Part shown: positions 1 to 12,365 of the stretch, in pieces
Position numbering within the stretch: the stretch's first letter is position 1
Layout of the letters: the number at the start of each line of letters is the position of its first letter
Assembly (NCBI GenBank): GCA_009733775.1
Contig: WOGZ01000246.1
Location: 1-50,993 of the forward strand
Length of the DNA: 50,993 bases
Reading direction: 5' to 3'
DNA from: Alectoria sarmentosa
Taxonomy: Eukaryota; Ascomycota; Lecanoromycetes; Lecanorales; Parmeliaceae
Program-made: the position numbers and the translations under genes
Notes under the pieces: model-generated
The model's database searches: none
The model's input: the letters and a program-made list of their open reading frames with translations, nothing else
What the model was told of the DNA's origin: nothing

Positions 1-400
1 GGGTTAGGTTAGGGTTAGTGTTAGGGTTAGATATGAATATATACATTTCCAACGGCGCAAACCAGTACTCTCAAATGCGTTCGGGTTAGGCTAGGTTAGG
101 CGATTGCGTTTTCAGGTTAGGTTAGGGTGGGCCATCCGCCTAGAATCCTCTCGGAAGAGTCGCCGAAGGCATTAGGGCTAGGTTAGGGTTAGTGTTAGGG
201 TTAGATATGAATATATACATTTTCAACGGTGGAAGCCAGTATCGTCAATTGCATTTGGGTTAGGGGGTTGGGTGGCTGTCCGCCTAGGACTCCCCCGGAA
301 GGGTCGCCGAAGGCATTAGGATTAGGTTAGGGTTAGGTTAGGGTTAGATATAGATTATATATACATTTCCAACGGCACAAACCAGTACTCACAATTTCGT
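1..400. repeat. Left terminal telomere-like satellite, class A
   Basis: Degenerate TTAGGG/TTAGG runs alternate with a conserved spacer that contains GATATGAATATATACATTT, AACGGCGCAAACCAGTA and a block reading CGCCGAAGGCATTAGG. Two spacers end about 144 bp apart (near 171 and 315). The reverse complement of the same unit forms a 152/153-bp tandem array at the other end of the window (50391 onward). The G-rich strand reads 5'->3' into the window, opposite to a true left chromosome end, so this is a subtelomeric or interstitial satellite rather than a terminal telomere. Confidence 0.85.
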
Positions 401-1140
401 TTTCAGGTTATGGACGGTTAGGCGGTTGCGTCAAGATTAAGCGAGGTTAGGCGAACGAGTTCAGGTTAGGCACTGTTAGGCGACTGCGTTTTCAGGTTAG
501 GTTAGGCGAACGAAGGCCTCCCCGGCCTCAGGGGCCCCCGGAGGGTAACGGTGGGTTAGTTACGTTTAGGCAAATGCGTTTTCAGGTTAGCGTAGAATGT
601 TAGACAAACAAAGACCTCTTCGATTTGGGAGGCTGTTGCAGTGTAATGGTGAAATGGACTAGATTAGGCAAGGTTAGGCGAGGTTGGGCGATTGAATTCG
701 GGCTAGGTTAGGTGAACAATGGCCTCCCCGGCCTCAGGGGCCCCCGGAGGGTAACGGAAGGTTATATACGGTTAGTCAAATGCGTTCTCGGGTTAGGTTA
801 GAATGCTAGATGAACAAACGTCTCTTCGATGAGCGGTTGTTGAAAGATAACGGTAGGTTAGGCTAGGTTAGGCGAACGAATCAAGGGTAGGACAGGAGAA
901 CCAAATGTAACAAGGGGTTAGTACTGTTAGGCGAATGCGTTTTCAGGTTAGGTTAGATGGCGAAGACCTTTTTGATCTCAGAGGCTGTTCAAGAAAAACA
1001 GTAAGTCAAGTACGGGTGACAAAAGCGTTTCCAGTACAATTAGGTCAATAAAGGGTAATAGTGGGTTAGGTACGATTAGACGACTGTGTTTTCAGGTTAG
1101 GCAAGTGACGAAGATCTTTTCAATCTCAGAGGCTTCCTAG
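401..1140. repeat. Left telomere-like satellite, class B
   Basis: GCGTTTTCAGGTTAGG motifs recur with a GC-rich block beginning GGCCTCCCCGGCCTCAGG at 515-551 and 721-757. The block decays into looser copies (GAAGACCTTTTTGATCTCAG) toward 1130. The reverse complement of this block occurs three times at 50014-50280. No coding potential is apparent. The retroelement is inserted at the inner edge. Confidence 0.75.
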
Positions 1141-1145
1141 ACATG
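1141..1145. other. Target-site duplication, left copy (ACATG)
   Basis: ACATG lies directly before the first base of the left LTR and is repeated directly after the right LTR at 7740-7744. A perfect 5-bp duplication is the usual size for LTR retrotransposon integration. Confidence 0.9.
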
Positions 1146-1327
1146 TGTCAGGGACTCAATGAGTGTGCAATGACTTGTATTGGTAGTATGCAAAGAATAC
1201 TATCTATGAGAAATAATTACAAGTGTGCGAAAGGTGATAGGTGTTGCGCGTGCGCAACAGGCCTTGGCACGCTAACCCAATCGAGGTTAATGCCACAAAT
1301 GGACGCCAGGAGGGTGAAACCATCACA
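1146..1327 (-). repeat. LTR, low-coordinate copy (3' LTR of minus-strand element)
   Basis: This 182-bp repeat starts TGTCAGG and ends CATCACA on the plus strand. It differs from the copy at 7558-7739 at 7 positions by my count, all transitions (about 96% identity). It contains the palindromic stretch TTGCGCGTGCGCAA and is far less AT-rich than the interior. Confidence 0.93.
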
Positions 1328-1341
1328 TTACCCCCCCCTTC
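1328..1341 (-). other. Polypurine tract of the retroelement
   Basis: On the minus strand the sequence just before the 3' LTR reads GAAGGGGGGGGTAA. A purine run in this place primes plus-strand DNA synthesis in LTR elements. The same tract type (GAAGGGAAGGGTAA) precedes LTR3 of the tandem element at 13105, and a variant precedes LTR2. Confidence 0.75.
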
Positions 1342-2939
1342 AAATCGAAACTTCGACGACGATTACATATTTTAATAAACATGCTACCCCGCGAGGTACG
1401 TCTAAACGTATATAAAATAACTTCCTCAGACGAAGTGACTCAATATTTTGATATGATGTCGAGACCCTCACGATTAGCATAATTATTGTAAATTAATAAA
1501 ATTAACAATAAAGTTCATTTTGAAGGCCTTTTAAACGAAAAATAAGGGTTTTCCCTTTTAAGATATTTATAATAATAATTAATAATTAAATTTGAATAGT
1601 TGATAGCGTTTGTAAATATTTATTATAACGAGTTCTTTATCGTGTTATATTTAATTTTATATATCAAACATTCTTTCTTCTCAATAACGAGATTTAATTA
1701 ATGTTTATTAATTTTAAAATCGACGATTTTCAGCATATCAAAAATCTCGTTTTCTTTATCGATATTTATCGAAAAAAACGAAACAATTATTTAACTCGAT
1801 AATGAATCGCTATTATTTAAATGTAAAAGTCATAAATGAAAGACAAGATGTATATCATTCATGATAAATAAAAGATTTAATTCATAAGCGAAATTATTAA
1901 AAACCTTAAATATTTTAAAAAGATCGAAGTTTTTATGATTTAATAATTTGTTCGATCGTATAATTTTAATATTTTTTCGATCGAGCATAATTATATTTTC
2001 GATTTTGAATTCTAAAATGAGAAGATGATATTAATCGATTTGTTTTTTTTATAAAGTTCGAAATCATTATAATTGATTTTTTAAATATTATTTTATAAAA
2101 TATATTTTCTCGATAAAGTCGTTCGTTGATTTGATTTTTCGCTTTATTCTTTGCGTGATAAATTGTTTTTATAAAAATAAGGGTTTTATTCTCGAGCGAG
2201 AAATATAATCTTTAATGAGTAAAAAGAAAAATATGCTTAACGAGGCGTTTTTATCAAAATTGATTTCAAACTTTGTTATTAATAATAAATCGATTCAATC
2301 GTTTTGATTATAATTAATATAAACTCTTAAATATTGCTTAAAAAAAACATTTATATTCTTCGTTTATTCATCGATTTTAAAATGAAAAACGATGAAAAGT
2401 TTAAGCTTCGTTTTAATTCTTTCATATAATCTTTTCCAAAAATGAATTGTGAATTAAGTGTTATAATTAAAAATAATGATAAAAGAATATTCTTTTTTTC
2501 GTTAAATTTATTCGATAAAAGTTTATATAATAGTTTTTATCTTTAAAGAATTTAAAGAAATGAACTTTTTTTTTTTCGATAATTTGTTAACGATTATCAT
2601 AATGTGTTGATAAAATTACTCATATTTCTTATATATAGATAACGAAATAATGAAATCAATTAAAATATTATGTTAATAACGTTTTGAAATGAATAAAGAT
2701 TTGAGAAAACCTTGCTTTCCCTCTTTATAAGTTTTGAATCTTTTATAAATATAACATAATTTGACGTAATGAGTTATCGAGTTAATTATTCGTAATCAAT
2801 AATAATGTTTACTCAATCGATCATAAATAAATAATCAATTCACGTGACCTTCGAGAGAAGTATTATAAATGTTTTTAATAATCTTAATGCGTAATTCGAA
2901 GACGTTCGATACGTATAATCGCTTGTTCATATATAACAA

Positions 2940-3356
2940 TTCATAATATATATAACAATCTCTCAATTTTAATTTAAAATTGTTTTTGATTATTTTCAAG
3001 GGCAATCGACGATTATCGAATGTTTTAAAGTGTATAATGTTTTATGCAACATCGTTATATTTATAAACTTTTTTTATTTAACACAATAGCTCCTCAATAA
3101 AAAAGACTTTTATTAATTCTTTATTAAATTTCTTTATAAAAGTCTCGATCGAAGTTCTCAATAATGATTTTTCATTAAATTTCTCATTATTAATGTTATT
3201 TCGTTTATTGAGTTCGGCGATCGAAGTTTTTAATAATAATTCTTCATTAAACTTCTCATCATTAATGTTATTTCGTTTGTTAAATTTATATATCATTATA
3301 ATCAAATAAACGACATCTTCTTTTACTTTATTTAACAATAAAGAAATTAATTGCAT
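2940..3356 (-). pseudogene. Integrase-proximal polyprotein remnant
   Basis: A 92-residue open stretch on the minus strand (3356-3078) carries two imperfect copies of an FNKRNNIN..EKFNE..LL.TSI motif. Downstream, at about 3060-2940, the minus strand reads through TAA-type stops into residues resembling the region just before a gypsy integrase (RRLPLK.., YIYYELL). Assignment rests mainly on its place between the reverse transcriptase and the 3' LTR. Confidence 0.4.
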
Positions 3357-4331
3357 AACGATTTAAACATTTTTATTCAAATTTTCATTTTTAAAAATAA
3401 TGCGATAACGATATTGCGTGCGATTATCGTTATTATTTATTAACAAGTTTTCAACTCGACGAATGAAATTATTTAACTTTATATTTTGCTTCTTTGAACG
3501 ATACACAATGCGAAAATTGAATTTGAAAAAAAACTCGATTCATCTAATTTATCGAGAGTTCAATTATTTAAACGTTATAAAATATTATAAATTTTTATAA
3601 TTCGAAATAATTTAAATGAAATCCTCAATTAATATCTCGACGAATTTCGAATATCATTTTTTAAAAACACAAACGATAATCATTAACTTTTTATTATAAA
3701 TATTATAATTGCATTTTATAAATGACATCTTTTTTGATAAAAATGCGATAGATTAAAACATTTCATTTACTTTTTTTTGTGATAATACAATAACAATTAT
3801 ATAATTAAATGCGTTTATTTTAAATCAGATTTTATTATCTGAATCGAAATATGCGAATATAAATGTAATAATAAATGCCTTCTTAAGTGCTTCAAAGATT
3901 ATTTGTTTTAAATATTCTTTTATTCAAAAATAAACAAAATTCTTTTTTTATTTTATACGAGTCAAATTCGTGAAAAAGGTGATTATTTTGAAATAATTTA
4001 ATATGAACTTACGATAAAAATTCGCGAATTTTAAAAAAATTTATACGTTTTTAATACATCGAGGGTTTTTTTATTGAATAATAACTTTCACCTTTTTGAA
4101 GTTCATTTATACATTTTCAATAATGATAATCAATTTTAAATATTTAACCTTGATAATGTGAAATTCGCATTTGTTAATATTAAAATAAAGATCGATTTAC
4201 TTTAACTTCTTTAACATTTTATTCACATGTTGCATATGTTTCTTTTTAATGTTATTATAAATTAATATATCGTTTAAATAAACGATATAAAACACGTTTA
4301 AATATTTTTTTAAAACATCATTAATGAATGT

Positions 4332-4667
4332 TTAAAAGGTAACGAGCGCATTGTATAATTCGAAAAACATTATCATATATTCGTACAATTTATATTTGAT
4401 TAAAAAAACGATCTTTTTTTCATAATTCTTTTTGACTTTAATCTCATTAAAAATAATTATAATATCGAATTTATTATATATCTTTATAGCGCATAATTTT
4501 ATAAATGTCTTTTTGATTAATAACGAAGCATTGCGATTAAGAATGATAAATGCGTTAAAAACTTTATAATCAATATATATGCGAAATCCTTTATCAGGTT
4601 TTTTAACGATTAAAATAAAAGCAACATATGAAGATGTATTCGATTTAATGTATTTCTTCTTTAACAT
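4332..4667 (-). pseudogene. Reverse transcriptase remnant (Ty3/Gypsy pol)
   Basis: A 111-residue open fragment on the minus strand matches the start of a gypsy-type reverse transcriptase. Visible pieces are SNTSSYVAFILIVKKPD, then FRIYIDYKVFNA, then a long IYNKFDIIIIFNEI segment and a terminal FFELYNALVTF, corresponding to the family's conserved fingers/palm opening and its MPFGLxNAPxTF motif. Several key glycines and prolines are replaced as expected from G-to-A and C-to-T change. The catalytic YxDD box is not in this open piece. It is a broken fragment, not a gene. Confidence 0.85.
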
Positions 4668-5288
4668 CTTATCGATGTATTCTTTAATAGCGAATGTTTA
4701 ATTTTTAAATATGTCGTATGCTCGCTTAATAAGAGAGTTAATTCTCTCTTTTAAATGTATTTTATAATTAATAAAACGATGTAAAGAAAGTTTATTCGCT
4801 TTAACGAAATTTTATATCTTTAATTATTTATAATAAATTAAAGAAATTTGTTTTCGTAATTGTTTCAAGCTGAGAGGTTTCTTTTTAAACTTGTTAAAGA
4901 ACTTTTTATAATCATTTACAATAATGAAAGTAACGTCAATAATAAAGTTTTTTATTTAATAATCATTTCGAATTTTGAATAATTGCTCGAAATCTTGAAA
5001 TCACATAATTACAATTTGATTTTTCAATCTCTTTATTATTTTCATGAAGACATAAATGAAGATTTTAATTATGTTATGCTTTTTAATGTTAATTCTTTTT
5101 CTTTAAAAAAATATATTATAATTGTGATTATAAATAATAATTAACTTATTGTGTAATAAGCAATTAAATATATAATAATCGAAATAAAATGTCATAAATC
5201 TCGATTTGAAAAATATATTGAAATCGTGTTATTTTAATTATAACATTTCAAAAATAATATTGAATCGTCTTAATGTGATGATAAGATA

Positions 5289-5528
5289 TCACAATTCTTT
5301 TATATAATTCTTAAATGTTAATGTAAATAACGTTATATGCGTGATATTTGAAATTAATTTGTTATCAATTAAACGTAACTTGCAAGACCGAGATAAAACG
5401 ATTATAAATAATTTGTTTGCTTTGATAAAGGACGCATTTATAAAATTTAATGTTGATATTTCAATATTCGAAAGACAATCGACTTTAATAAATTCTTTCG
5501 ATATAATGATTTTTTTATGAAAATTCAA
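5289..5528 (-). pseudogene. Aspartic protease region remnant of pol
   Basis: This is a 79-residue minus-strand fragment upstream of the reverse transcriptase. The stretch CKLRLIDNKLISNITHITLF followed by LTFKNYIKEL resembles the retropepsin-like segment of fungal gypsy polyproteins, which precedes a WCLVTDL-type motif. The assignment comes from position and family resemblance; the catalytic D-S/T-G is not clear. Confidence 0.55.
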
Positions 5529-5759
5529 TTATCGCTTATATTATAAAAAAGCTTCAACGACGATTACGCACGTAAATAAAAAAACGCAGATAAAGGAGAT
5601 ATTTTCTTTTAACTTCTTAATTCTAATGCGCATTTAAACTTTTAAGTCTTTAATAACGACTTGATTAAAGACACTTAATTTTTCGAAAGTTTTAACGTTG
5701 AATTAATAATATCATTTTCGATATCGACAATCTTTAACATCATATTCACTTATTCTTTA

Positions 5760-5850
5760 TTCAAAGAATCTGCGTTTTTGCAAAAAACATTATCATCAAA
5801 GAAATGATGATTTATTTTTAAACATTTAAAACATTTATCCTTCTTTCTGA
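5760..5850 (-). pseudogene. CCHC-type zinc knuckle remnant (gag end)
   Basis: The minus strand of about 5838-5780 reads DKCFKCLKINHHFFDDN, keeping the C-x2-C-x4-H part of a retroviral-type knuckle. The last cysteine position is not clear. It lies just upstream of the protease remnant, as expected for the end of gag. Confidence 0.5.
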
Positions 5851-7540
5851 TTCTTGTTATTAAAAATTAAAAATATTTATATTCACAAAACTTGAAGATA
5901 TTTCCGCTTATAAACGTGTTACGCTGATTGAAATTAAAAACAATAATTAATTTAAATTTTTCTTTATTTTTGAGTTCCCTTTTAACTCTCATTAAATTGT
6001 TAATAACTTTAAAATTTAAGTTAAGCTTGCGTATATACGCTATCGCTTCGCGAAAAATAATAAATGTTTATTTCATAATCTTATATTAAAAACGTATTGA
6101 AATCAAATGTGTGAAATTGAATATTTTGAAAATTTCGATAAATTTTAATGAGACAACGATCGCATTGAAACGGGTATAAAAAATCTCAAAAAACTCATTT
6201 TTATTAATTAATTTCATTTCGAATTTAAAATTATGAAAATTAATATAACTTTGATTATCTTATCAAAGATATCAAATATGCTTTTAAATTCGTGAATCAT
6301 TTTGTTAATTAAGGTGTATAATTTCAAAGAATCCTCATTCGCGCGAATTTTGATCACATCATATATTATCTTCTTATAATAATCTCGAATATATTCAATT
6401 TTTTTTCACTTTATAAAAAAGAGCTCTATATTTTATCGAAATTTAGATTTTAAATATTAACGTTAATTATTTCACGAATCTCGATTCTCAATATCATAAA
6501 AATTATTTATATCTTTATATCGTTTATTTTGTTCGACGGTTTTAATTCGCAAAATAATGATAATTAAAATAAAGCGATAAAAGCTTTAAGAAAAAAACGT
6601 TTTACATAAACGTATTTTTTAATCTTTTTTTTTAAAACCTTCTTTATCAAAATTCTCGAGATTTTAAAATTTTATTCGCTTTGTTTTCAAGGTTAACTTA
6701 AACTTCTCATTTTTTTTCAAAATTTTAAGGTTTTCGATACGATATTTATCACATAAACCTCGAAAATAAACATTAACTTTTTATTAATGCGACAATTAAT
6801 CATTCGTATTATTCAATTGAGTGAATAAATGAAACAATTTCGTTTTAAAATCGATGAATTTCTTATTAAATTCTTCATTTTATTGACGAAATGTGTCGAT
6901 GTTTTAATTAACGACTCGAAAGTTTTTTATTATACGTTTAAATGCATCGCATTAAGCATTAAGGAAATTCGTAATATTTAATATAAAATCTTTAACGATG
7001 TGTATTAAGGCAAAGACATTGTTTTTTTTTTCGATAATATCAATTAATAACATTTCATTATTAATAATATCGAGCTTTATGATGTATTTTTTAATAATAC
7101 ATTTTTCTTTGCGCTTTGTTAACATTTTAATTTCTTTAATATTAATGATCTTTTTATCAAAATTTTTTAAATCATTATCAAAACGACGTTAAGATAAATC
7201 AGACATAATCGTTTAATTTTGATTTATAATAAGATTTATTAAAATATTACGTAAACCGTAACCCGAACTTGTTGATTTAAATATCTTTGATAATCATATC
7301 GAATCGAATAATGTGTGAAAAAGATTACGATCTTTTAAAATGTCATAATTAAATATAAATGATTTTTCAAAATTCAATTAAATTAAGATGATTATTTGTA
7401 TATGTAAATGAAAGAGTTTTTTTAAATAATCTTTCAAATAATAAGTCGTCTTTTGATTATGCTATTATTATTTTTTAATGCACTTTTCTCTTGATTATAT
7501 CGAACGTCGATTGATGAATAAATCGTTATTACTTCAAAAG

Positions 7541-7557
7541 AAGGATAGATAATATTA
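7541..7557 (-). other. Primer-binding-site region of the retroelement
   Basis: On the minus strand, directly after the 5' LTR, the sequence is TAATATTATCTATCC. The tandem element at 11465 has TAATAATAACTATCC in the same place. The match supports a shared primer-binding site, but mutation prevents naming the tRNA. Confidence 0.5.
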
Positions 7558-7739
7558 TGTTAGGAACTCAATGAGTGTGCAATGACCTGTATTGGTAGTA
7601 TGCAAAGAATATTATCTATGAGGAATAATTACAAGTGTGCGAAAGGTGATAGGTGTTGCGCGTGCGCAACAGGCCTTGGCACGCTAACCCAATCGGGGTT
7701 AGTGCCACAAATGGACGCCAGGAGGGTGAAACCATCACA
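7558..7739 (-). repeat. LTR, high-coordinate copy (5' LTR of minus-strand element)
   Basis: A 182-bp partner of the LTR at 1146-1327, beginning TGTTAGG and ending CATCACA on the plus strand. It is followed at once by the second ACATG target duplication (7740-7744). Confidence 0.93.
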
Positions 7740-7744
7740 ACATG

Positions 7745-9100
7745 CTCAACCTCGGAGACCCTCGAGAATAACCGTGCTTCAAAAACGGCCAGGGTGAAGT
7801 CGTTCAATTATGTTCGTGGAAAGGTCGTTGAAGTCATTGAACAAAATGGGATGACAAACAGAGTTGTTAATAATGAAAGCAGCGTCCATGTGTTACCCCT
7901 CTTCTATCTTCAACAATGTCAACAAAATATTTTCCCTCGCTACCAGATTTAGGGCGCGGTCACCGTTGCACCTTTCATCTCATATCGGCTCCCCATCCGT
8001 CGTCAGTATTATTGTACGTGTCACGGCCTTGTGAGCAGGTTTGCGCCAGAAGTCATTGACAGCCTAATGCATCCCTGGCCCATTGTCGGAAGGCAGACCT
8101 GAAACGGGAGACTCTAGAATTAACAGGTATCCCAAGCGGTTTGAGACACATATCCATGCAACTATTCAGGCGAGCGTTATTCGATATTGGGGAAGAGGTC
8201 TTGACGACTAGCACTTTGTTGCAGACTTCGGTGCCCACTCAACTTGATTGTCCTATTTGGGCCTTGGTCCTTTTGTCTCCGCCCTCGTCGCACTCAAGAT
8301 GATACCTGTAATCACCGAGAGCCGATAAGAGTGCTTGGTTTATACTCCTTCGGCTGTTGCCTGGCCTGTCACATAGTTGGTGCTGAATGGCGCTTGCTCC
8401 AGGAAGCATTGGGATAAAAATCGACTCCTTTGTCCACTTCACCTTTCATCATTAATCGACAATAATTGGTGGGATTTCCGTTTATCTTCCCTACCCTCAT
8501 CCGTGCCAATTCTTGAACGAAGCGCGACGTCATTGAGTGGTGGAAATGTCGAACGACACGGAACTGAGAGTGTTTTTTCCCAGCGACCCCCATCCTGCAA
8601 TTGTTTTGTGAGGTGGCTTCAGAGTCAAGGAAAGAGCTTGAGACCATGCGCCGATCTTCTGAAAAAATGGGTGGTTTTTAGCCTTTCATCTTGTTGCAAT
8701 GTCAGCCACATAATTAGCACTGTAAATAGGGGCTTCAGGAAAAAAGAAAAATAAACATTTTTCAAATCACACCTCATCACATTTCGACGTGGTGTCGCAG
8801 CTACGTTACCTTCTTGTCTGGCTCGCTTTCTGTACTCTTATTCTATTTCAACCCTCACAGTTGAGAGTGTTTGTTCTCCCGAGCCTTCTTATCTGCCTAC
8901 CCTACATCCTCATCTATCATGCGACTACAATATGTCGCATCTGTGCCACGATCTTACTATTAATCACCTTGCTCGCCTGTTCACTTTACTCTCTGCAGCA
9001 ACTCACTTTGGATCCTTTTTTTAATCCTCCAACGCATCTGGGAAAGTTCGTTTTCCGAAATAAACCCCATCTTCACACCCTGCATCATGCCATATGAAGC
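7745..9100. other. Gene-poor subtelomeric stretch
   Basis: This is ordinary-composition DNA with only short, overlapping open frames on both strands and no recognisable protein or codon-consistent gene. From about 8980 it grades into the CACTTTGCTCGC-containing repeat. I see no tRNA or other RNA gene. Confidence 0.5.
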
Positions 9101-11302
9101 GCCTCCGGTGTCACCGTTGCAGCCTCGGATTTGTACGACGACCTTGCAACACCCACTTTGCTCGCCGGTTTCACTTTTTTGTTTGGTCCTTCCGACTTCC
9201 GCGTCAATAAGGAGATGATGCACCTCCCATTCTGCACCACAGTATGGTATCCGCCTTCGGCCTCACAGACACTGTCTCACTTCCGTCTCACGGCTTTGCA
9301 GTCACCCACTTTGCTCGCTGGTGTTGCGTTCTTTTAGTTGCTGCGAATTTTCCCGCCGACGAGATGATGTGTTACATGCTAAGATGCCAATTGGAGTGAT
9401 CCGTGAAAAGCAATTGAGAGTGATGGTTTCCTAACTTTGACACCCACCCTGCACCATGCTCTATCAATTGAGTTGGACATCAATATAAAAACCACACATC
9501 CATACGATCCCCGCAGCCACTCATCTCGGATCCCTTGATTTGGTTTTTAAACGCATTCCGAGTGTTCGGTTCCCAGGTGACACCTTCATCTTCCCACTAT
9601 GCATTATGCTTTTCATGCGCCTTCGTCATCGGTGCTGCCTCGCATCACTATCATTCACTTGTAGCTACCCACTTTGCTCGCAGGTTCCGCGTCTTTCAGG
9701 TCATTCCGACCTTACCGCATCGACAAGGATGTTATGAATTCCGTTTCAAAATGCCGTTTGGAGTGATTCATGAAATCAATTGAGAGTGTTCGTTTTCCGA
9801 GTGCCTTTTCCCACTGCACTATGATATGGGCGCCATTGATGATGTTTCGCATTCACGTCACGAAGTTGCAGTCACTCCTCTCTCTCGCCTGTTTTGCGTT
9901 TTTTCTTTCTTTTCTCCATCGATTCGAAGCGATCGCGTTGATAAAAAAGATAATGCGCAACGATGCAGCGTGAATTCAAATGATTCATAAAACGCAGTTG
10001 GGAGTGTTGGTTTCTGAGTGGCCCGCCCACCCACCCACCCTGCACCGTGAAGTGATCCATAAAACGCAGTTGGGAGTGTTGGTTTCTGAGTGACCCACCC
10101 ACCCTCCCACCCTGCACCGTGAAGAGATCCAGAAACCAATTGAGAGTATTCATTTTCATGGCCCAGCAGTCGGTCCACTTGGAACTCAATTTCGGGGGTT
10201 TTCTTAAACGCATTTGACGGTGTTCGCTTTTCGAGTGCCCTGCGTCATGATCCGGCATGCGTGTTCGGCGCCATCGGTGATGTCTGGCAACCTTGCAGTC
10301 AATCCACTTCCTCACCTGTTTGCGGTTTTTTTCTTTTTTTTTCTTCCTACTACTTCCAAGCGACCGCGTTGATAAAGAGATAATGCGCCACGTTACAGCA
10401 TGCAAATGGAAGTGATGTTTAAAACGCAGTTGCGAGTGTTCATTTTCTGAGTGACCCACCCACCGGGACTCACCCTGCACCGTGCTCTGATTCATGAGCA
10501 GCAATTCTGAGTGTTCGTTCTCCGAGTCTACCACTCACCCTGGCCCACTCTGCACTGTGCTCTGTCATGTGACTTCAATGCCAATGAAATGATTTGAATT
10601 CTATCACAACCTCGCAGCTACACCACCTTTTTTTTTTTTTACTTTTTTCTGAAAACAAATGCCTTTGGAAGTATTTGCTTTGCCACGCGCATTCGGCGTC
10701 ACCGGTGCTCGCACTCGTACACAGCCTTGCAATCACTCACCTTTCTCGCCTGTCTTTTTTTTTTTTTTTAATTGTTTCCTGTTTTTCCCTTGGACATGAT
10801 CGCATTGGCAAGAAGATGATGAGCTACGTTAGTGAATGCCGTTTGCAGTTATACATAACGCAATTGGAAGTGTTTGCTCTCTGAGTGCCCCACCCAACCG
10901 AACCCACCCTGCACCTTGCTTTGTCAGGTGGTTCCAAGTCAACGAAAATGTCTCGATTATATGCAATGGGCCCCCAGGTACACCACTTGCATGGTGTTTT
11001 TTTTTTTTTTTACACTCCGACGTCACCACCTGAACAATAAAACAAAGGGTCAGTTCACAAAGTGCCGTTTGGAGTGGTACATAAAACGCAAATGGGAGTG
11101 TTCGCCTTCAACTATCCGAACCCACCCTGCACCGTGCTCTGTCAGCTCGTCCAAGTCAACTAAAATGTCTTGAGTTCATGCGACAATCTCGCAGCCACAC
11201 CACTTGACTGGTTTCCGTCACTCCCACATGATTGCATTGACAAGAAAATGATTCGCCACTCTACAAAATGCCGATTGGAGTGGTACATGAAAAGCATATA
11301 CG
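9100..11302. repeat. Left degenerate subtelomeric array, part 1
   Basis: The array consists of diverged units of a few hundred bp. A typical unit contains CACCCACTTTGCTCGC, a pyrimidine/poly-T run, a CGCGTTGATAAAGAGATAATG block, ATGCCGTTTGGAGTGATTC, then AAAACGCAATTGAGAGTGTT and a C-rich block such as that at 10022-10040 and 10094-10112, ending CCTGCACCGTG. Units start near 9150, 9300, 9660, 9870, 10290, 10730 and 11190. Open frames here are short and shift between units, so I do not call genes. The right-hand array at 45700-47560 is the reverse complement of the same core. Confidence 0.8.
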
Positions 11303-11464
11303 TGTCATGGTTTCATCCTACCTCCCTACGGCGCACGGCCCGATTGAGCCTAACGCCTTGGCATTGTCTACATATTCGGCTTCACAACATATATTCTCTC
11401 TTCATAACTATTATTCCGTGCATATCGATATACAAAACATTCAACATCATTCCGTTCCCTGACA
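11303..11464 (+). repeat. LTR1 of the tandem element
   Basis: 162 bp, starts TGTCATGG and ends CCCTGACA. It differs from LTR3 at 10 positions by my count, all transitions, mostly A in LTR1 where LTR3 has G. Confidence 0.9.
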
Positions 11465-12203
11465 TAATAATAACTATCCGACTTAAGACCTAATCGCCCC
11501 TGAATCGTAATAAATCATACTTACGAATATCAACCCTACGGGGGGCATCATGTATAATATTAACCTTTAACGAACAAAGACCTACATGACAACGATTATT
11601 ACGAACGCGTTATATAAAAACGTGAGCCTACGACAATAACATAATGATCACAATACGATCTCTTCACTGAGCAAATCGATTCGAAAATAAATCTACTATA
11701 AGATAATCAAGAACGAAAAAAAGTGAACTTATTACAATAATAACCAAATACGAACAACATCATTACGGCATTCGATTTCACGATTTCTATTTATAAATTC
11801 CCAAAACAGTAAAAAAAAAAATTACGAAATCAATTTTATGATATAAAGAGTGCATAATATATGAATGAAAAACTAAAAGATTATATGCTCAACAACGATT
11901 TTATGATATAAAAAATATATAAACACATGAATATAACCGAGTGATTGAAAAAATTTACAACGATCTATAAAATATTAAATACGAAATGTGTGAAAAAATG
12001 AATTACGATATCATATAACAAAAATTATCAAATGATAAAGATAAGATGAATCAATAACAAGATTTGTTATAGAGAACAATTTAAAGATGCACATATATCG
12101 CTTAGTATACATTTTAAAAATTTTAATTAAAAGAATAATTGCGATAAAAAATGATTATAGAGAGATTTATTATAAAGATATGACGATATAAAGGAAAGGG
12201 CAA

Positions 12204-12365
12204 TGTCATGATTTCATCTTATTTCTTTACGGCGCACGGCTCAATTGAGCTTAACGCCTTGACATTGTTTATATATTCGATTTCACAATATATATTCTCT
12301 TTTTATAATTATTATTCCGTGTATATCAATATATAAAACATTCAATATTATTTCGTTTTCTGACA
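12204..12365 (+). repeat. LTR2 (central) of the tandem element
   Basis: 162 bp. It carries about 26 differences from LTR1, all in the C-to-T or G-to-A direction, so this central copy is the most RIP-damaged. Confidence 0.9.

Larger units (their letters stand above)
1146..7739 (-). mobile_element. RIP-degraded Ty3/Gypsy-type LTR retrotransposon
   Basis: The 6594-bp element has two 182-bp LTRs (TG...CA) and a 5-bp target duplication. The roughly 6.2-kb interior is extremely AT-rich and full of stop codons. Read on the minus strand, the remnants run CCHC knuckle (about 5780-5840), protease region (5289-5528), reverse transcriptase (4332-4667), then integrase-proximal sequence (about 2940-3360), which is the Ty3/Gypsy gene order. 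A purine tract sits beside the LTR at the low-coordinate end, again fitting minus-strand orientation. Damage is C-to-T/G-to-A in style, as expected for RIP. No autonomous activity is possible from this copy. Confidence 0.93.

Noticed and set aside
1..60. Window start as a true chromosome end
   Set aside because: The plus strand reads TTAGGG-like at the left end and CCCTAA-like at the right end, opposite to genuine termini, and the repeats are degenerate and interspersed with satellite spacers.
1143..1415. 90-codon open frame across the left LTR, and similar frames at 7582-7952
   Set aside because: They lie in LTR sequence and run into the interior or flank without any recognised protein; the two LTR copies diverge in frame after the LTR ends.
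9872..10534. 220-codon minus-strand open frame with repeated VTQKPTLPTAF-like text
   Set aside because: It follows the subtelomeric DNA repeats, starts without context, and has no recognisable domain.
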